This document shows positions 1 to 8,176 of a stretch of 64,000 bases of DNA, piece after piece. A model generated the notes under the pieces. It made no database searches and was not told the origin of the DNA. It saw only the letters and a program-made list of their open reading frames with translations. Made by a program: the position numbers and the translations under genes. This DNA is from Microbulbifer sp. ALW1 (lineage in GTDB: Bacteria; Pseudomonadota; Gammaproteobacteria; Pseudomonadales; Cellvibrionaceae). The stretch spans positions 1,582,501 through 1,646,500 of the forward strand of contig NZ_CP047569.1 of the NCBI RefSeq assembly GCF_009903625.1, written 5' to 3'. The first letter of the stretch is position 1. The number at the start of each line of letters is the position of its first letter.

Positions 1-54
1 GTGTCGTTTGCCGAAATAAGCGATTCACAAGTGTCTGAAGCGGTTGCCGAATAG
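1..54 (+). other. possible 3' end of an upstream gene
   Basis: Frame 1 is open from the first base of the window to a TAG at 52-54 (17 codons), so this could be the C-terminus of a plus-strand gene that begins outside. The other two plus frames close sooner. Seventeen codons are too few to recognise a family, so this is only a possibility. Confidence 0.2.
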
Positions 55-85
55 GGCGCGGTGAATCCACGCCCACACGCTGCAG

Positions 86-1003
86 CTACAGGTGTTCCTT
101 ATAAAATGGAATTAACTTGGCCAGAGCCTGAGACACTGGCTCCGGCTGGTCATACAGGTCGTAGTGGGAGTAACCCTCGATGACCACCAGTTCCTTGACC
201 TTCGACGCAGCGCGCGCGTAAATCTCCAGGCCATCGCGATAGGCACCAAAGCCACCAGGTATGTCGCCGACCACCACCATCATCGGCGTTGTCAGCAGGG
301 TCTCGGCCAGATGGAAGGCATCCCAGGCAGCGGAGGCGGCGCGACGGGAGAACAATGCGCGCGTGCCGGCATTGTCGTTGACACAGTGATTACGGTAGTA
401 GTCGGTGGCACCAAGCACGTCGACGTCGGTAATACCCGCTTCGGCTGCCGCCTCCAGGGAAGGGGGTACGAACAGGTCGACCTTGAGTGCTTCCCCCCTG
501 GCCTCGGCGGTGCGTTGCTTAGCCACCGCTTCCATCTGGCCGATGGGGTCGAAATCACTGAAGCCTTCACGGCATAGGCGGCCGAAATTGACACCGGTAA
601 TGCTGACAAGGGCCTTAATGCGGCGCTCGATCATGGTCGCATTGATGGCATAGCCGCCGGCGCCGCAGATCCCCAGCACCCCGATGCGGTCGGCATCCAC
701 GTACGGCAGAGTCACCAGATAGTCGGTTACGCGGCTGAAGTCTTCTACGGCCAACGCCGGGTCTTCCGTATAGCGGGGCTCACCGCCGCTCTGCCCTTGT
801 GTGCTGCGGTCGAAAGCAATGACGACAAAACCTTCCTTCGCGAGGGCTTCACCATAAACGTTGCCCGCTGTCTGGTCCTTGCAGCTCCCGATGGGGTGAG
901 CGCTGATAATGGCCGGGTATTGCTTCTGGTCGTCAAAGCCGGGGGGAAAGTAGATGTTGGCTGCGATGTCCCAGTACTGGGTCTTGATCATGACCGTTTG
1001 CAT
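86..1003 (-). CDS. alpha/beta hydrolase, dienelactone-hydrolase-like (paralog 1 of 3)
   Basis: A 305-residue alpha/beta-hydrolase fold protein. The nucleophile elbow reads GICGAGG with Cys at about residue 113, as in dienelactone hydrolases, which use Cys instead of Ser. The likely catalytic His lies at about residue 280 in a GYSHYDLYDQPE stretch, and an HPIGSCKDQTAGN segment near residue 36 probably forms the oxyanion region. It is very similar to the gene at 4897-5832 and more distantly to 5903-6820. The start was set at the ATG at 1003 because GGAGA lies six bases upstream; a TTG four codons earlier overlaps that ribosome binding site. A truncated LysR remnant is divergently placed upstream, as the intact LysR is for paralog 3. 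Family membership is firm. The substrate is unknown; esters, lactones or peptides are all possible. No signal peptide is seen, so it is probably cytoplasmic. Confidence 0.85.
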   Translation of the reverse strand: MQTVMIKTQYWDIAANIYFPPGFDDQKQYPAIISAHPIGSCKDQTAGNVYGEALAKEGFVVIAFDRSTQGQSGGEPRYTEDPALAVEDFSRVTDYLVTLPYVDADRIGVLGICGAGGYAINATMIERRIKALVSITGVNFGRLCREGFSDFDPIGQMEAVAKQRTAEARGEALKVDLFVPPSLEAAAEAGITDVDVLGATDYYRNHCVNDNAGTRALFSRRAASAAWDAFHLAETLLTTPMMVVVGDIPGGFGAYRDGLEIYARAASKVKELVVIEGYSHYDLYDQPEPVSQALAKLIPFYKEHL

Positions 1004-1172
1004 AGTCTTCTCCAATTACGGTTTGGGGTGGTCGCTGACGCATTGCCCAGCTGACGTGGGCCTCAACCGGCGACTTGCAGTTGGTGAACGAATAATAGGC
1101 ATCTGATTGGGGCTGAAAAAGGTGCTAATCGTGAAAATAGTGGTAAGTGAAACTTTACAACCGGGTTGCCTG

Positions 1173-1277
1173 ATGGACCCGTCGCTTCTTCCCTCCCTGG
1201 CATGGATCGCCCATATCGCTCACCACCGCAGCCTTGCCAAGGCCGCGGCTTATTTACCCCGACATATGCAACCCTAG
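1173..1277 (+). pseudogene. truncated LysR-family regulator (N-terminal remnant)
   Basis: This 34-codon reading frame starts MDPSLLPSLAWIAHIAHH and continues with SLAKAAA. It matches the first 26 or so residues of the intact LysR protein at 6960-7883 (MAIDPSLYPSLVWFVRIAHH, SITKAAE). After that the similarity stops and a TAG follows at 1275-1277, overlapping the 3' end of the opposing flavodoxin-like gene. The upstream DNA at about 1110-1172 also resembles the DNA upstream of the intact LysR gene: both have a GTGCTAA element, then a G-T-A-A-G-T-G element, then TTACAA or TTAACAA. The remnant sits divergent to hydrolase paralog 1, as the intact gene does to paralog 3, so a hydrolase-regulator module was probably duplicated and this regulator copy then lost. 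It cannot make a functional regulator. Confidence 0.75.
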
Positions 1278-1933
1278 GGGCGCTCAATAACCGGCATCCA
1301 TTGTGTATCGATTGACTCCAACATCTCTTCTGGAGTCTTTTGCTGTGTCATCCTTCCGCGCTTGAACTGAAGATGTGTGAAGGACTTGGCTCCCCGACTC
1401 ATTACTTTGCTGCGGAAGGATTCAATTCGCTCCTGGCTGAAGTTACTGTTGAACGTATTGAATAAAACCACATGGTTCCCATCAAAACGGTTGCTTTCAA
1501 TAAACGCCCAAATCGGCGGTGCCGGTGAATAGAGCCAAATCGGTGACCCCAGGTAAACGGTTTCAAAAGACGATAGGTCAACAGTGCGGGGCTGGATATC
1601 GGGCAGCGCCTGATGATTGCCTTTTAATGCGTTGGCATCTTTGAGCGCGTTAGCAAGACCTGCCATTCCCAACTCGTATTCCGTGGTCTGCAGTTCCACC
1701 AGATGCGCATCGAGCTGTTTAGCCAGGTGACGGGCGGCCAACCCGGTGTTACCCGAACGTGAAAAAAACACGACGGCAACACTCTTGGAGTCCGATGCGG
1801 CCGGTATGCCTGGCCCGACAGTTTTCAGATGCCGGGCCTGGTAGTTTTCTATGCGGGTAACGCTGAACAACACACCAACTATGGCAACGACAACCAGTGC
1901 CAGAGCTAAAGCAATCCAGTGCAGAAATGACAT
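1274..1933 (-). CDS. membrane-anchored flavodoxin-like protein
   Basis: A 219-residue protein with one N-terminal hydrophobic segment (residues 4-26) followed by a flavodoxin-like domain. The FMN phosphate-binding loop is visible as FFSRSGNTG at about residues 57-65, and a later YLGSPIWLYSPAPP segment fits the second flavin-contacting loop. Proteins of this kind hold FMN non-covalently and move electrons or reduce small molecules; the anchor would keep the domain at the membrane. It lies among oxidoreductases (an SDR and an NAD(P)-binding protein), suggesting a redox role in the same pathway, but the partner is not known. The start is uncertain between the ATG at 1948 and the ATG at 1933; the latter is chosen because a GAAG lies just upstream and it begins directly at the hydrophobic segment. 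Confidence 0.8.
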   Translation of the reverse strand: MSFLHWIALALALVVVAIVGVLFSVTRIENYQARHLKTVGPGIPAASDSKSVAVVFFSRSGNTGLAARHLAKQLDAHLVELQTTEYELGMAGLANALKDANALKGNHQALPDIQPRTVDLSSFETVYLGSPIWLYSPAPPIWAFIESNRFDGNHVVLFNTFNSNFSQERIESFRSKVMSRGAKSFTHLQFKRGRMTQQKTPEEMLESIDTQWMPVIERP

Positions 1934-1994
1934 TGTCTTCACCACCATTTGGAACGCGCGAGATTTGGAACGGGCGAGAGGTCTCGCGGGAGAA

Positions 1995-2825
1995 TTAAAA
2001 ATCGGTCGTCTTGGTCAAGGACTCGAAGCTGCGTGTTTCTTCAATGCGGGACAGTAATGAGGGCATGACAAAGTCCACCGCATCGTTGCCAATCAGCAGC
2101 TGTCTCGGTGGGTTGTCCATGGCGGCTAACTGCATCACAACCTGTGCCAGCTTCGCGGGGTCTCCCTGTTGTTGGCCATCAGCGGATGCCAGCAAGGAAC
2201 GGGCATTGCCGTATGGCGCATAGTCGGCAATTTGCCTTTCGCCATACTGGGCCGAGTTGTCGCTCAAGAATTCAGTGCGAAAGAACCCCGGCTCTATCGC
2301 GGTGACTTTAATACCCAGTGGCGCGACCTCGTCGGCCAGCGCCAGCGTCATGCCTTCCACGGCAAACTTCGATGCGGAGTAGAAGGTGGCATTGGCCACT
2401 GCTTTAACCCCCGCGATGGAGGAGGTGTTGATGATGTGCCCACTACCTTGGTCACGCATTACTGGTAGCACGGCACGTAACACGTTGGCCATGCCAAAGA
2501 CGTTGGTTGAGAATTGCTCCTTAATCTGGGTCGCACTGGCTTCTTCGAAGCGCCCAAGGAGGCAATAACCCGCGTTGTTGACAAGAACGTCGATACGACC
2601 AAAGCGCTCCGAGACGGCTTTTACCGCGTCCTTTGCCTGTTGTTCTTCCCGAACATCCAGCGGCAACAGTGCAATACCACTTGGCGGCACTTCACTGAAT
2701 TCCTCACGAAGTTTTTCCAGATTGCGCCCGGTAGCGGCAACCTTGTCACCACGCAACAACGCAGCTTTTACGATTTCGACACCCATGCCACGCGTGGCAC
2801 CGGTAACAAACCAAATACGGCTCAT
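1995..2825 (-). CDS. short-chain dehydrogenase/reductase (SDR)
   Basis: A 276-residue classical SDR. The Rossmann glycine motif TGATRGMG lies at residues 8-15, NNAG at 83-86, and the catalytic Ser (about 136) with YxxxK (Tyr149, Lys153, in FYSASKFAVEG). The GRN near residue 33 suggests NADP(H) preference. Length and C-terminus (ending TTDF) match the subgroup often annotated simply as oxidoreductase. The start ATG at 2825 has AGGAG seven bases upstream. A frameshifted remnant of a related SDR lies just upstream at 2883-3130, so the pair may come from a tandem duplication. The gene is probably cotranscribed with the MBL-fold gene at 3158-4057. The substrate is not identifiable from sequence. 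Confidence 0.9.
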   Translation of the reverse strand: MSRIWFVTGATRGMGVEIVKAALLRGDKVAATGRNLEKLREEFSEVPPSGIALLPLDVREEQQAKDAVKAVSERFGRIDVLVNNAGYCLLGRFEEASATQIKEQFSTNVFGMANVLRAVLPVMRDQGSGHIINTSSIAGVKAVANATFYSASKFAVEGMTLALADEVAPLGIKVTAIEPGFFRTEFLSDNSAQYGERQIADYAPYGNARSLLASADGQQQGDPAKLAQVVMQLAAMDNPPRQLLIGNDAVDFVMPSLLSRIEETRSFESLTKTTDF

Positions 2826-2882
2826 TGTGAATCTCCTCTCTTACGATTCGGAATTTCTTGTCGGTTGCCTGTGCGGCGTTGT

Positions 2883-3130
2883 CTACGCCTGCCCATTAGG
2901 CAGCGGCGGTAATTCCCCGGTCACATCAAAATCGATCCAGTCGCCCACCGCTTGCCATGCGTCACGGGTCGCCGCACGCACACCCTCAACCGCTTTGACC
3001 GTCTCAAGCCCGACGCGACCGAGAACAATGTGGGGCGGCAACGCTGTTTGCTCGGCTAATACCAAAAGCAATTTGCTACTTTTTGGGAATCGCCAGCCTC
3101 GTGGCCAAAGCTCTGGCCAAGCATTGCCAT
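2883..3130 (-). pseudogene. C-terminal remnant of a second SDR gene, frameshifted
   Basis: Read on the minus strand, the stretch from 3071 to 2883 encodes a tail with LVLAEQTALPPHIVLGR followed by a segment ending DAWQAVGDWIDFD. This corresponds to the end of the intact SDR at 1995-2825 (QLAAMDNPPRQLLIG and the ending KTTDF). Upstream in a different frame, 3130-3075 gives GDSQKVA, matching GDPAKLA of the intact protein. A one-base frameshift near 3075 therefore separates two pieces of the same ancestral sequence. The catalytic half is missing. It begins directly after the MBL-fold gene and is probably a decayed copy with no enzymatic function. Confidence 0.6.
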
Positions 3131-3157
3131 GTAGTGCTTTCCTTTAAATAACTGGTT

Positions 3158-4057
3158 TCAACGCGATTCTTTGTACGGAAGGAAGACAAAGCCGTCTTCG
3201 TCGACCGCGGCCTCTATGCGACCGAAGGAAGGTACGTTGAAATGAATACCTGCCACCAGCGTCGGTGTTCCGGCAAGATCACCTAATAGCTTCCGACGAG
3301 TCGCGGTCGACTGATCCTTGTCGTAGTCGGCAACGGTGGCCCAGTGCGGCCGCGCGATCTGACATGGGTGATGTATGGCATCACCGGCAATCACAAAACG
3401 TTTACTGTCGGCCTCCACCACTACGGCGACATGTGCACGTGTATGGCCGGGTGTAGGTATAACCGTAATGCCATCCCCCAAATCCGTCGGTGGATCGATA
3501 AAATTGGCAAGGCCCGCTTTAGCGATGGGTAAAACGGATTCCTGGAAAGAAACAGACTGCATGCCTCCCTCCTTATCCTGCTTTAGCGCATCGAGCCAGA
3601 AGTCGTATTCAGCGCGCGCAAAATGATATTTTGCATTGGGAAAAGTCGGCAGCCAAAGCCCGTCATTCAAGTGCGTATTCCAACCGACATGATCGACATG
3701 CAAATGCGTGCAGAGCACGTCTGTCACCTTCTCCCTGTCTATTCCGGCTCGTTCCAGTCGCCCCAGGAAATCAATCTGCAGGGCATTCCACTCTTCGATC
3801 TCATCTACCGTCTTGTCATTACCGATACAGGTATCGACAACGAGTATCCGGCCTGCGCGCTTGATGATGAAACTCTGCGAGAGGCCGTTCAGGCGGTAAG
3901 CAGCTGTGCGATAGGGTTCGTCGAGCCATGTGATTTGGCGGATCGCTTCCGGGTTATTGTCCGGCAGAAACCAGTCGAAATGATGGCCGATATCCATTTC
4001 GATGACCTGGATTAATTCGGCATCACCAATCTTGGTCTTTGCAATTTCAAGTGACAT
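3158..4057 (-). CDS. MBL-fold metallo-hydrolase
   Basis: A 299-residue metallo-beta-lactamase-fold protein. The zinc-binding signature THLHVDHVGW gives His118, His120, Asp122 and His123. A later TPGHTRAH supplies the next His ligand, and VIAGDAIHHP holds the bridging Asp and the last His. This matches the family that includes lactonases, arylesterases and related hydrolases. No signal peptide is present. The start ATG has GGAGG eight bases upstream. It sits in the same orientation between the SDR (and its remnant) and the NAD(P)-binding protein. Lactone or ester cleavage would fit the surrounding dienelactone-hydrolase-like genes, but the true substrate is not shown by the sequence. Confidence 0.88.
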   Translation of the reverse strand: MSLEIAKTKIGDAELIQVIEMDIGHHFDWFLPDNNPEAIRQITWLDEPYRTAAYRLNGLSQSFIIKRAGRILVVDTCIGNDKTVDEIEEWNALQIDFLGRLERAGIDREKVTDVLCTHLHVDHVGWNTHLNDGLWLPTFPNAKYHFARAEYDFWLDALKQDKEGGMQSVSFQESVLPIAKAGLANFIDPPTDLGDGITVIPTPGHTRAHVAVVVEADSKRFVIAGDAIHHPCQIARPHWATVADYDKDQSTATRRKLLGDLAGTPTLVAGIHFNVPSFGRIEAAVDEDGFVFLPYKESR

Positions 4058-4131
4058 TTAAGGTGCCTCCGTTTTACAAGTGACTGGTTTCTGAACGTGA
4101 CAATAAAATGGTGGCTTTAACCATTTACTAC

Positions 4132-4770
4132 TTACATGAAGTGCGGCTTGTCACCGTCACTGCCGGGTTTGTTTACTCCCAGGTTCCCGCCCAGGTGCAG
4201 ATCGGGGGACGTAATGATTTTCCCGATAAGGTCTGCCACACTCTTGCGTGATACCACAGTTCCTTTGAAGGGGTCTGTCTTAGTCGTGATTTCGTAGTCC
4301 ACCTCATGTTCGTCGGTCAGCCAGGCAGGCCTCAAGATGGTGTAATCCAGGCCTGAACGCTCAATCGCATCTGCGGCCCTACGGTAGGGTTGCAGGTCGT
4401 TTCCTATCGTTGCATTGTTCCACTGACCGAATTGGCCCGGCACTTCATCGTAAATACCCAGCGAAAGTACGAACACCAGGCGCTTTACACCCGCGCTCTG
4501 CATTGCTTCGATCACACGCGTTGCCTGTATATCCAGGTCCTCGCCAATGAGGTTGGCATATACAATGTCCTGACCAGTCATTGCTGCGCGCAATAACTTA
4601 CGATCCAGTACGTTGCCAATGACAACCTGTCCATTGGCAGGCTCCCACCCGGTAAGCTTGTTCGGATTGCGCTGTAGCAGCGTCAAAAACACGTCGTTTC
4701 GATCGGTTAACGCAGCGATAACCCAGCGGGCGATCTGTCCGTTTGCGCCCAATACGAGTACATTTTTCAT
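4132..4770 (-). CDS. NAD(P)-binding protein, atypical SDR (NmrA/YwnB-like)
   Basis: A 212-residue protein that opens with MKNVLVLGANGQIARWV, a Rossmann nucleotide-binding motif at the extreme N-terminus. It continues with features of atypical SDRs: an LVFVLSLGIYDE segment where the active-site Ser would be, and YTILRPAWLTDE near residue 145. The catalytic YxxxK of classical SDRs is not evident. An in-frame ATG at 4863 would add 31 residues unlike the family, so the start at 4770 is preferred. Members act as NAD(P)H-dependent reductases, epimerases or redox sensors; which applies here cannot be decided. It is transcribed in the same direction as its neighbours between the hydrolases. Confidence 0.8.
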   Translation of the reverse strand: MKNVLVLGANGQIARWVIAALTDRNDVFLTLLQRNPNKLTGWEPANGQVVIGNVLDRKLLRAAMTGQDIVYANLIGEDLDIQATRVIEAMQSAGVKRLVFVLSLGIYDEVPGQFGQWNNATIGNDLQPYRRAADAIERSGLDYTILRPAWLTDEHEVDYEITTKTDPFKGTVVSRKSVADLIGKIITSPDLHLGGNLGVNKPGSDGDKPHFM

Positions 4771-4896
4771 AGATTGTTTTGCCACATTCGGGAGAGCCGG
4801 CGGTATGTCTGCGCGTGTATCTCCAGTGAGTCTGATGAAGATGCCAGCCATGTCGGCTGGCATTTCTCACTTTTTACTCAAGCCACTCTGCTACCG

Positions 4897-5832
4897 TTAG
4901 AGGTGCCGCTCGAAGAAGGGCAGTATCTCGGCCATAGCCAGTGCCACAGGTTCGGGCTGGTCGTAGAGGTCGTAATGGGAGTAGCCTTCGGCCACGAGGA
5001 TCTGCTTGTCTTTCGACGCGGCACGTCCGTAGATCTCCCAGCCATCCCGATAGGCACCGAAAGCGCCGGGTTTATCGCCGATGACCACAAGCAGCGGCTG
5101 TGTCAGCAGGCTTTCCGCGTTGAGGAATGCATCCCAGCCCATGGCGGCGCTGTTAAACGAAAACAGGCCGCTGGTCGCCCCGTTCGGCTGCTGGCCGCGC
5201 GCAGTTTTGTAGTAGTCCGTCGCTTCCAGCACATCCCTGTCGGTGATGCCATTGGCCCGGCCTTCTTCCACCGAAGGTGGCAGATAGTCAATCACGTGGC
5301 GTTCTGCACCCTGTGCTTCGGCGGTGCGCTGCTTGCCCATGGCCAGCAGGGCAGACACGGGGTCGAATTCACTAAAGCCTTCGCGAATCAGGCGTCCGAA
5401 GTTCACGCCGGTAATGGAGGTCAGTGCCTTGATACGGTGATCAGTAATCGCGGCGTGAATGGTGTATCCGCCTCCGCCGCAAACCCCGATGGCGCCGATA
5501 CGCTCTGGATCCACATAGGGCAGAGTCACCAGGTAATCGATCGCAAAGCGGATGTCGGATGTGCGAATCGACGGGTCCTCGACAAACCGCGGGGAACCTC
5601 CGCTTTCGCCCTGAAAGCTGGCGTCAAAAGCGAGAGTTACATAGCCAGCCTCCGCCAATGCCTTCGCATAGATATTGCCCGAGGTTTGTTCCTTGCAACT
5701 TCCGATCGGGTGCGTGCTGACGATGGCCGGGTATTGTTTAGTGTCATCAAACTCTGGCGGCAGGTAGAGGTCAGCTGCCGACTGCCATCCCAGGTTCTGA
5801 TAATTAACGTTTTGTACGTTTACCTTACTCAT
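4897..5832 (-). CDS. alpha/beta hydrolase, dienelactone-hydrolase-like (paralog 2 of 3)
   Basis: A 311-residue close paralog of the gene at 86-1003. They share HPIGSCK, the segment TDYLVTLPYVD / IDYLVTLPYVD, ITGVNFGRL, DLYDQPEPV and much else. The nucleophile elbow is GVCGGGG with Cys118, and the probable catalytic His is His286. The start ATG follows GAGGTGA with normal spacing. Such high similarity over the whole length indicates a fairly recent duplication within this region. No export signal is seen. The reaction is probably hydrolysis of an ester, lactone or amide; two near-identical enzymes plus a third relative suggest a family of related substrates or dosage, which is inference. Confidence 0.85.
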   Translation of the reverse strand: MSKVNVQNVNYQNLGWQSAADLYLPPEFDDTKQYPAIVSTHPIGSCKEQTSGNIYAKALAEAGYVTLAFDASFQGESGGSPRFVEDPSIRTSDIRFAIDYLVTLPYVDPERIGAIGVCGGGGYTIHAAITDHRIKALTSITGVNFGRLIREGFSEFDPVSALLAMGKQRTAEAQGAERHVIDYLPPSVEEGRANGITDRDVLEATDYYKTARGQQPNGATSGLFSFNSAAMGWDAFLNAESLLTQPLLVVIGDKPGAFGAYRDGWEIYGRAASKDKQILVAEGYSHYDLYDQPEPVALAMAEILPFFERHL

Positions 5833-5902
5833 TTACATCACCTCGAATTTTGAATCGGGGCACATACAGATTGTGCCCCGACATTAATTGCCTTGAATTC
5901 AG

Positions 5903-6820
5903 TTACTTCAGCGTGCGCGCGAAGAACGGCGTCAGTACGGATACTGCTTCGTCCACATACTCGGGCACGTCGTACAGCGACATGTGGTTCGCGCCTTTCA
6001 CAACATGCATGGTCTTGTCGCTGCTGGCGGCGCGTGCGATCAGGTCATCACTCATCCATTTGCTACCCGCCTGGTCGCCGGCAACGGTGAGTACCGGTTG
6101 TGTCAGGAAGGCTTCGGCCAGGTTGTAGGCGTCATAGGTGATGATCTGGTTCAGGCTGCGAGCGGTCATAAAACCGGGTGCATTGGGGTGCTGGCAACGG
6201 TCGGTGTGGTAGTACTCCCATGCCTGACGCAGCTCTTCATTGGGCGCATCCTCCTCCTTCATTGGGGCCAGAGGCAGGGTGCCCAGTTCATCGCTGTTGG
6301 CGTCACTGGTGCGCGCTTCGGAGCCCGCCACAACATACGGCAGTGCGTCGGCATCCTTGACGGTGTTCTCCCAGCCGTTGCGGAACATCTGGCCGATGTT
6401 TACCGCACTCACGGTGGCCAGGGATTTGATGCGGCGGTCGGTGATCGCGGCATTGGCGGAATAGCCGCCGCCAGCACAGACACCCATGGCGCCGATGCGG
6501 TCGTTGTCGACATATGACAATGTGGTCAGGTAGTCGATCACGGCACTGACATCCTCGGTGCGGATGTAGGGGTTCTCCAGCTGACGCGGGGTACCGGTGC
6601 TCGCTCCCTGGTAAGAGGCGTCGTAAGCAATCGTGACCAGGCCACTCTCTGCCAGTCGCTCGGCATAGAGGCCTGCGGTCTGTTCCTTCACACCACCACC
6701 GGGGTGGGATACCACGACTGCGGCGTACTGCTGGCTTTCATCAAAGTCGGCAGGGAAGTACACGTTGGCGGCGATAGTGACGCCTTGGCCGTTGAGGTTC
6801 TTGATGCTGATGCTTTTCAT
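5903..6820 (-). CDS. alpha/beta hydrolase, dienelactone-hydrolase-like (paralog 3 of 3)
   Basis: A 305-residue alpha/beta hydrolase related to the other two in this region but more diverged. The elbow is GVCAGGG with Cys at about 115, and the candidate catalytic His is in GANHMSLYD at about 279. An insertion rich in acidic residues (around 170-200, containing PLAPMKEEDAPNEE) distinguishes it. The ATG at 6820 is preferred because AAGGG lies seven bases upstream; the alternative ATG at 6835 adds five residues. It is divergently transcribed from the LysR gene at 6960-7883 across a 139-bp gap, the classic arrangement of a LysR regulator and its target, so regulation by that protein is likely. Confidence 0.85.
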   Translation of the reverse strand: MKSISIKNLNGQGVTIAANVYFPADFDESQQYAAVVVSHPGGGVKEQTAGLYAERLAESGLVTIAYDASYQGASTGTPRQLENPYIRTEDVSAVIDYLTTLSYVDNDRIGAMGVCAGGGYSANAAITDRRIKSLATVSAVNIGQMFRNGWENTVKDADALPYVVAGSEARTSDANSDELGTLPLAPMKEEDAPNEELRQAWEYYHTDRCQHPNAPGFMTARSLNQIITYDAYNLAEAFLTQPVLTVAGDQAGSKWMSDDLIARAASSDKTMHVVKGANHMSLYDVPEYVDEAVSVLTPFFARTLK

Positions 6821-6959
6821 GATGGTGCCCTTCATGTTGGTAGCTTCGGTCTCAGTGTTTTTCTGAGCCGTTGTGCTCAGACAGGGGAAATATTAATGGC
6901 GGGCCTTATTTGGAAAAACGTGCTAAAACTTAAATCAGTGTTAAGTGCAGGTTAACAAT

Positions 6960-7883
6960 ATGGCCATCGATCCCTCGCTGTACCCATCTCTAGTGTGGTT
7001 TGTGCGTATAGCGCATCACAGCAGCATTACTAAGGCCGCGGAGGAGGGGGAGGTATCACGCGCAGCCCTGTCGCAGCACCTGAAATCGCTGGAACAGCAG
7101 CTGAATGTGCGCTTGCTGAATCGCAGTACGCGCAGCATGTCGCTAACAGAGGAGGGGCAGCGGCTGTTTGACGTTCTTACCCCGGCCATTGAGTCGGTCG
7201 ACCGGGCAGTCTCTGAGGTGGGGGAGTCGCAGGCAGAGCCGTCCGGTGTAATACGGATCAATACGTCGAGGGTGGCAGCCAGGTTATTGCTGGAGCCAAA
7301 GATGGAAACATTCCTGGCGTGGTACCCCAAACTAAAGTTGGAATTGATCCTGGATGATGGCCTTTCCAATATCATTTCCAGTGGTATGGACGCAGGCATT
7401 CGCCTGGGGGAAAGTCTCGCTGAGCATATGGTGGCTGTGCCGATAACACCGCCGATGTCGATGGCGATCGTTGGCTCCCCGGAATATTTCGCCAAGCACG
7501 GCACTCCGGAAACGCCGGATGACTTGTTGCAGCACAACTGCCTCGCCTTTCGTTTCACCTCCAGTGGCAACATCGACCGCTGGTCCTTCACATCGCCGGA
7601 TGCTGATAAACGCACACTGGTGTTCGAGCCGAAGGGCAACGGGGTGTTCAATGATGACGAAAGTATGCTGCGTGCCGCGCTTAATGGTGTGGGGGTCGTG
7701 CAGCACTTGGATCTGTGCGTACAGCAGTATTTGGCCGATGGCTCACTTGTGAGGGTGTTGCAGAGCTGGTGTGAGCCTTTTCCGGGATTCTTTTTGTATG
7801 TGCCTTCGCGAGCGCAGATGCCGGCGAAGATAAGGGCGTTGATTGATTTTTTGGTTGAGCAGCGGGATGAGTTTGGAAGTTAG
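6960..7883 (+). CDS. LysR-family transcriptional regulator
   Basis: A 307-residue LysR-type regulator. The N-terminal winged helix-turn-helix covers residues 10-65, with the typical sequence SITKAAEEGEVSRAALSQH then LKSLEQQL. The remainder is the periplasmic-binding-like effector domain (from about residue 90). It is divergent from hydrolase paralog 3, which is its most probable target; the enzyme's substrate or product may be the co-inducer. The ATG at 6960 is chosen: an upstream in-frame GTG at 6945 would add five residues, and the remnant copy at 1173 aligns with the ATG at 6960. The shared upstream elements with that remnant could contain the autoregulatory site. Confidence 0.9.
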   Translation: MAIDPSLYPSLVWFVRIAHHSSITKAAEEGEVSRAALSQHLKSLEQQLNVRLLNRSTRSMSLTEEGQRLFDVLTPAIESVDRAVSEVGESQAEPSGVIRINTSRVAARLLLEPKMETFLAWYPKLKLELILDDGLSNIISSGMDAGIRLGESLAEHMVAVPITPPMSMAIVGSPEYFAKHGTPETPDDLLQHNCLAFRFTSSGNIDRWSFTSPDADKRTLVFEPKGNGVFNDDESMLRAALNGVGVVQHLDLCVQQYLADGSLVRVLQSWCEPFPGFFLYVPSRAQMPAKIRALIDFLVEQRDEFGS

Positions 7884-8005
7884 TAGCAGATAAAGTAAAT
7901 AAGAAGGGTGCACGCTGGATGCGCGCCCACTTCGTATTCACTTCTTTTTGGTTTGTCGAAAAAGGCTCTTTTTGCTAATTTTTTTGGTGGCCTGGAATTT
8001 TGAGT

Positions 8006-8176
8006 GGCGGGAATGATTCGTAGGTGCGCCTCTCTCTGTAGGGCAGCCTAACGCGCAACTTGCGTTGATAGAACCCGGCGCTGTTACGTTCCACTTGTGT
8101 CAAGTCGCCAAATTTAAAGGGCCCGTTACCTTGCGGTATTGAGTCCTGTAAATTTGATGGACATGGTGGGAGTCGA
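8006..8176. repeat. degenerate distal copy of ssrA 3' end plus downstream region (att-like direct repeat)
   Basis: This stretch aligns in the same orientation with 10031-10217. Shared blocks include GCGGGAATGATTCG (GCGGGAGTGATTCG at the other copy), GAACCCGGCGCTGTTAC, TCGCCAAATT, GGGCCCGTTACCTTGCGGTA, and a last block matching the T-arm and CCA end of tmRNA (GGACATGGTGGGAGTCGA). The terminator hairpin is broken here and the tmRNA part ends after about 25 bases. It lies in the gene-free stretch 7884-8317, which otherwise shows nothing recognisable. The simplest reading is an old ssrA 3' end displaced by an insertion. Confidence 0.7.

Noticed and set aside
1063..1287. 74-codon minus-strand frame over the LysR remnant
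   Set aside because: It is antisense to the remnant and overlaps its promoter-like region; it has no features of a gene.
4774..5853. 359-codon plus-strand frame opposite the hydrolase paralog 2
   Set aside because: It is a shadow of the real minus-strand hydrolase, whose motifs and ribosome binding site are clear.
8006..8176. Possible second tmRNA or tRNA gene
   Set aside because: Only the last 25 or so bases of a tmRNA 3' end are present, and the T-arm is already broken; no 5' half or acceptor stem exists.
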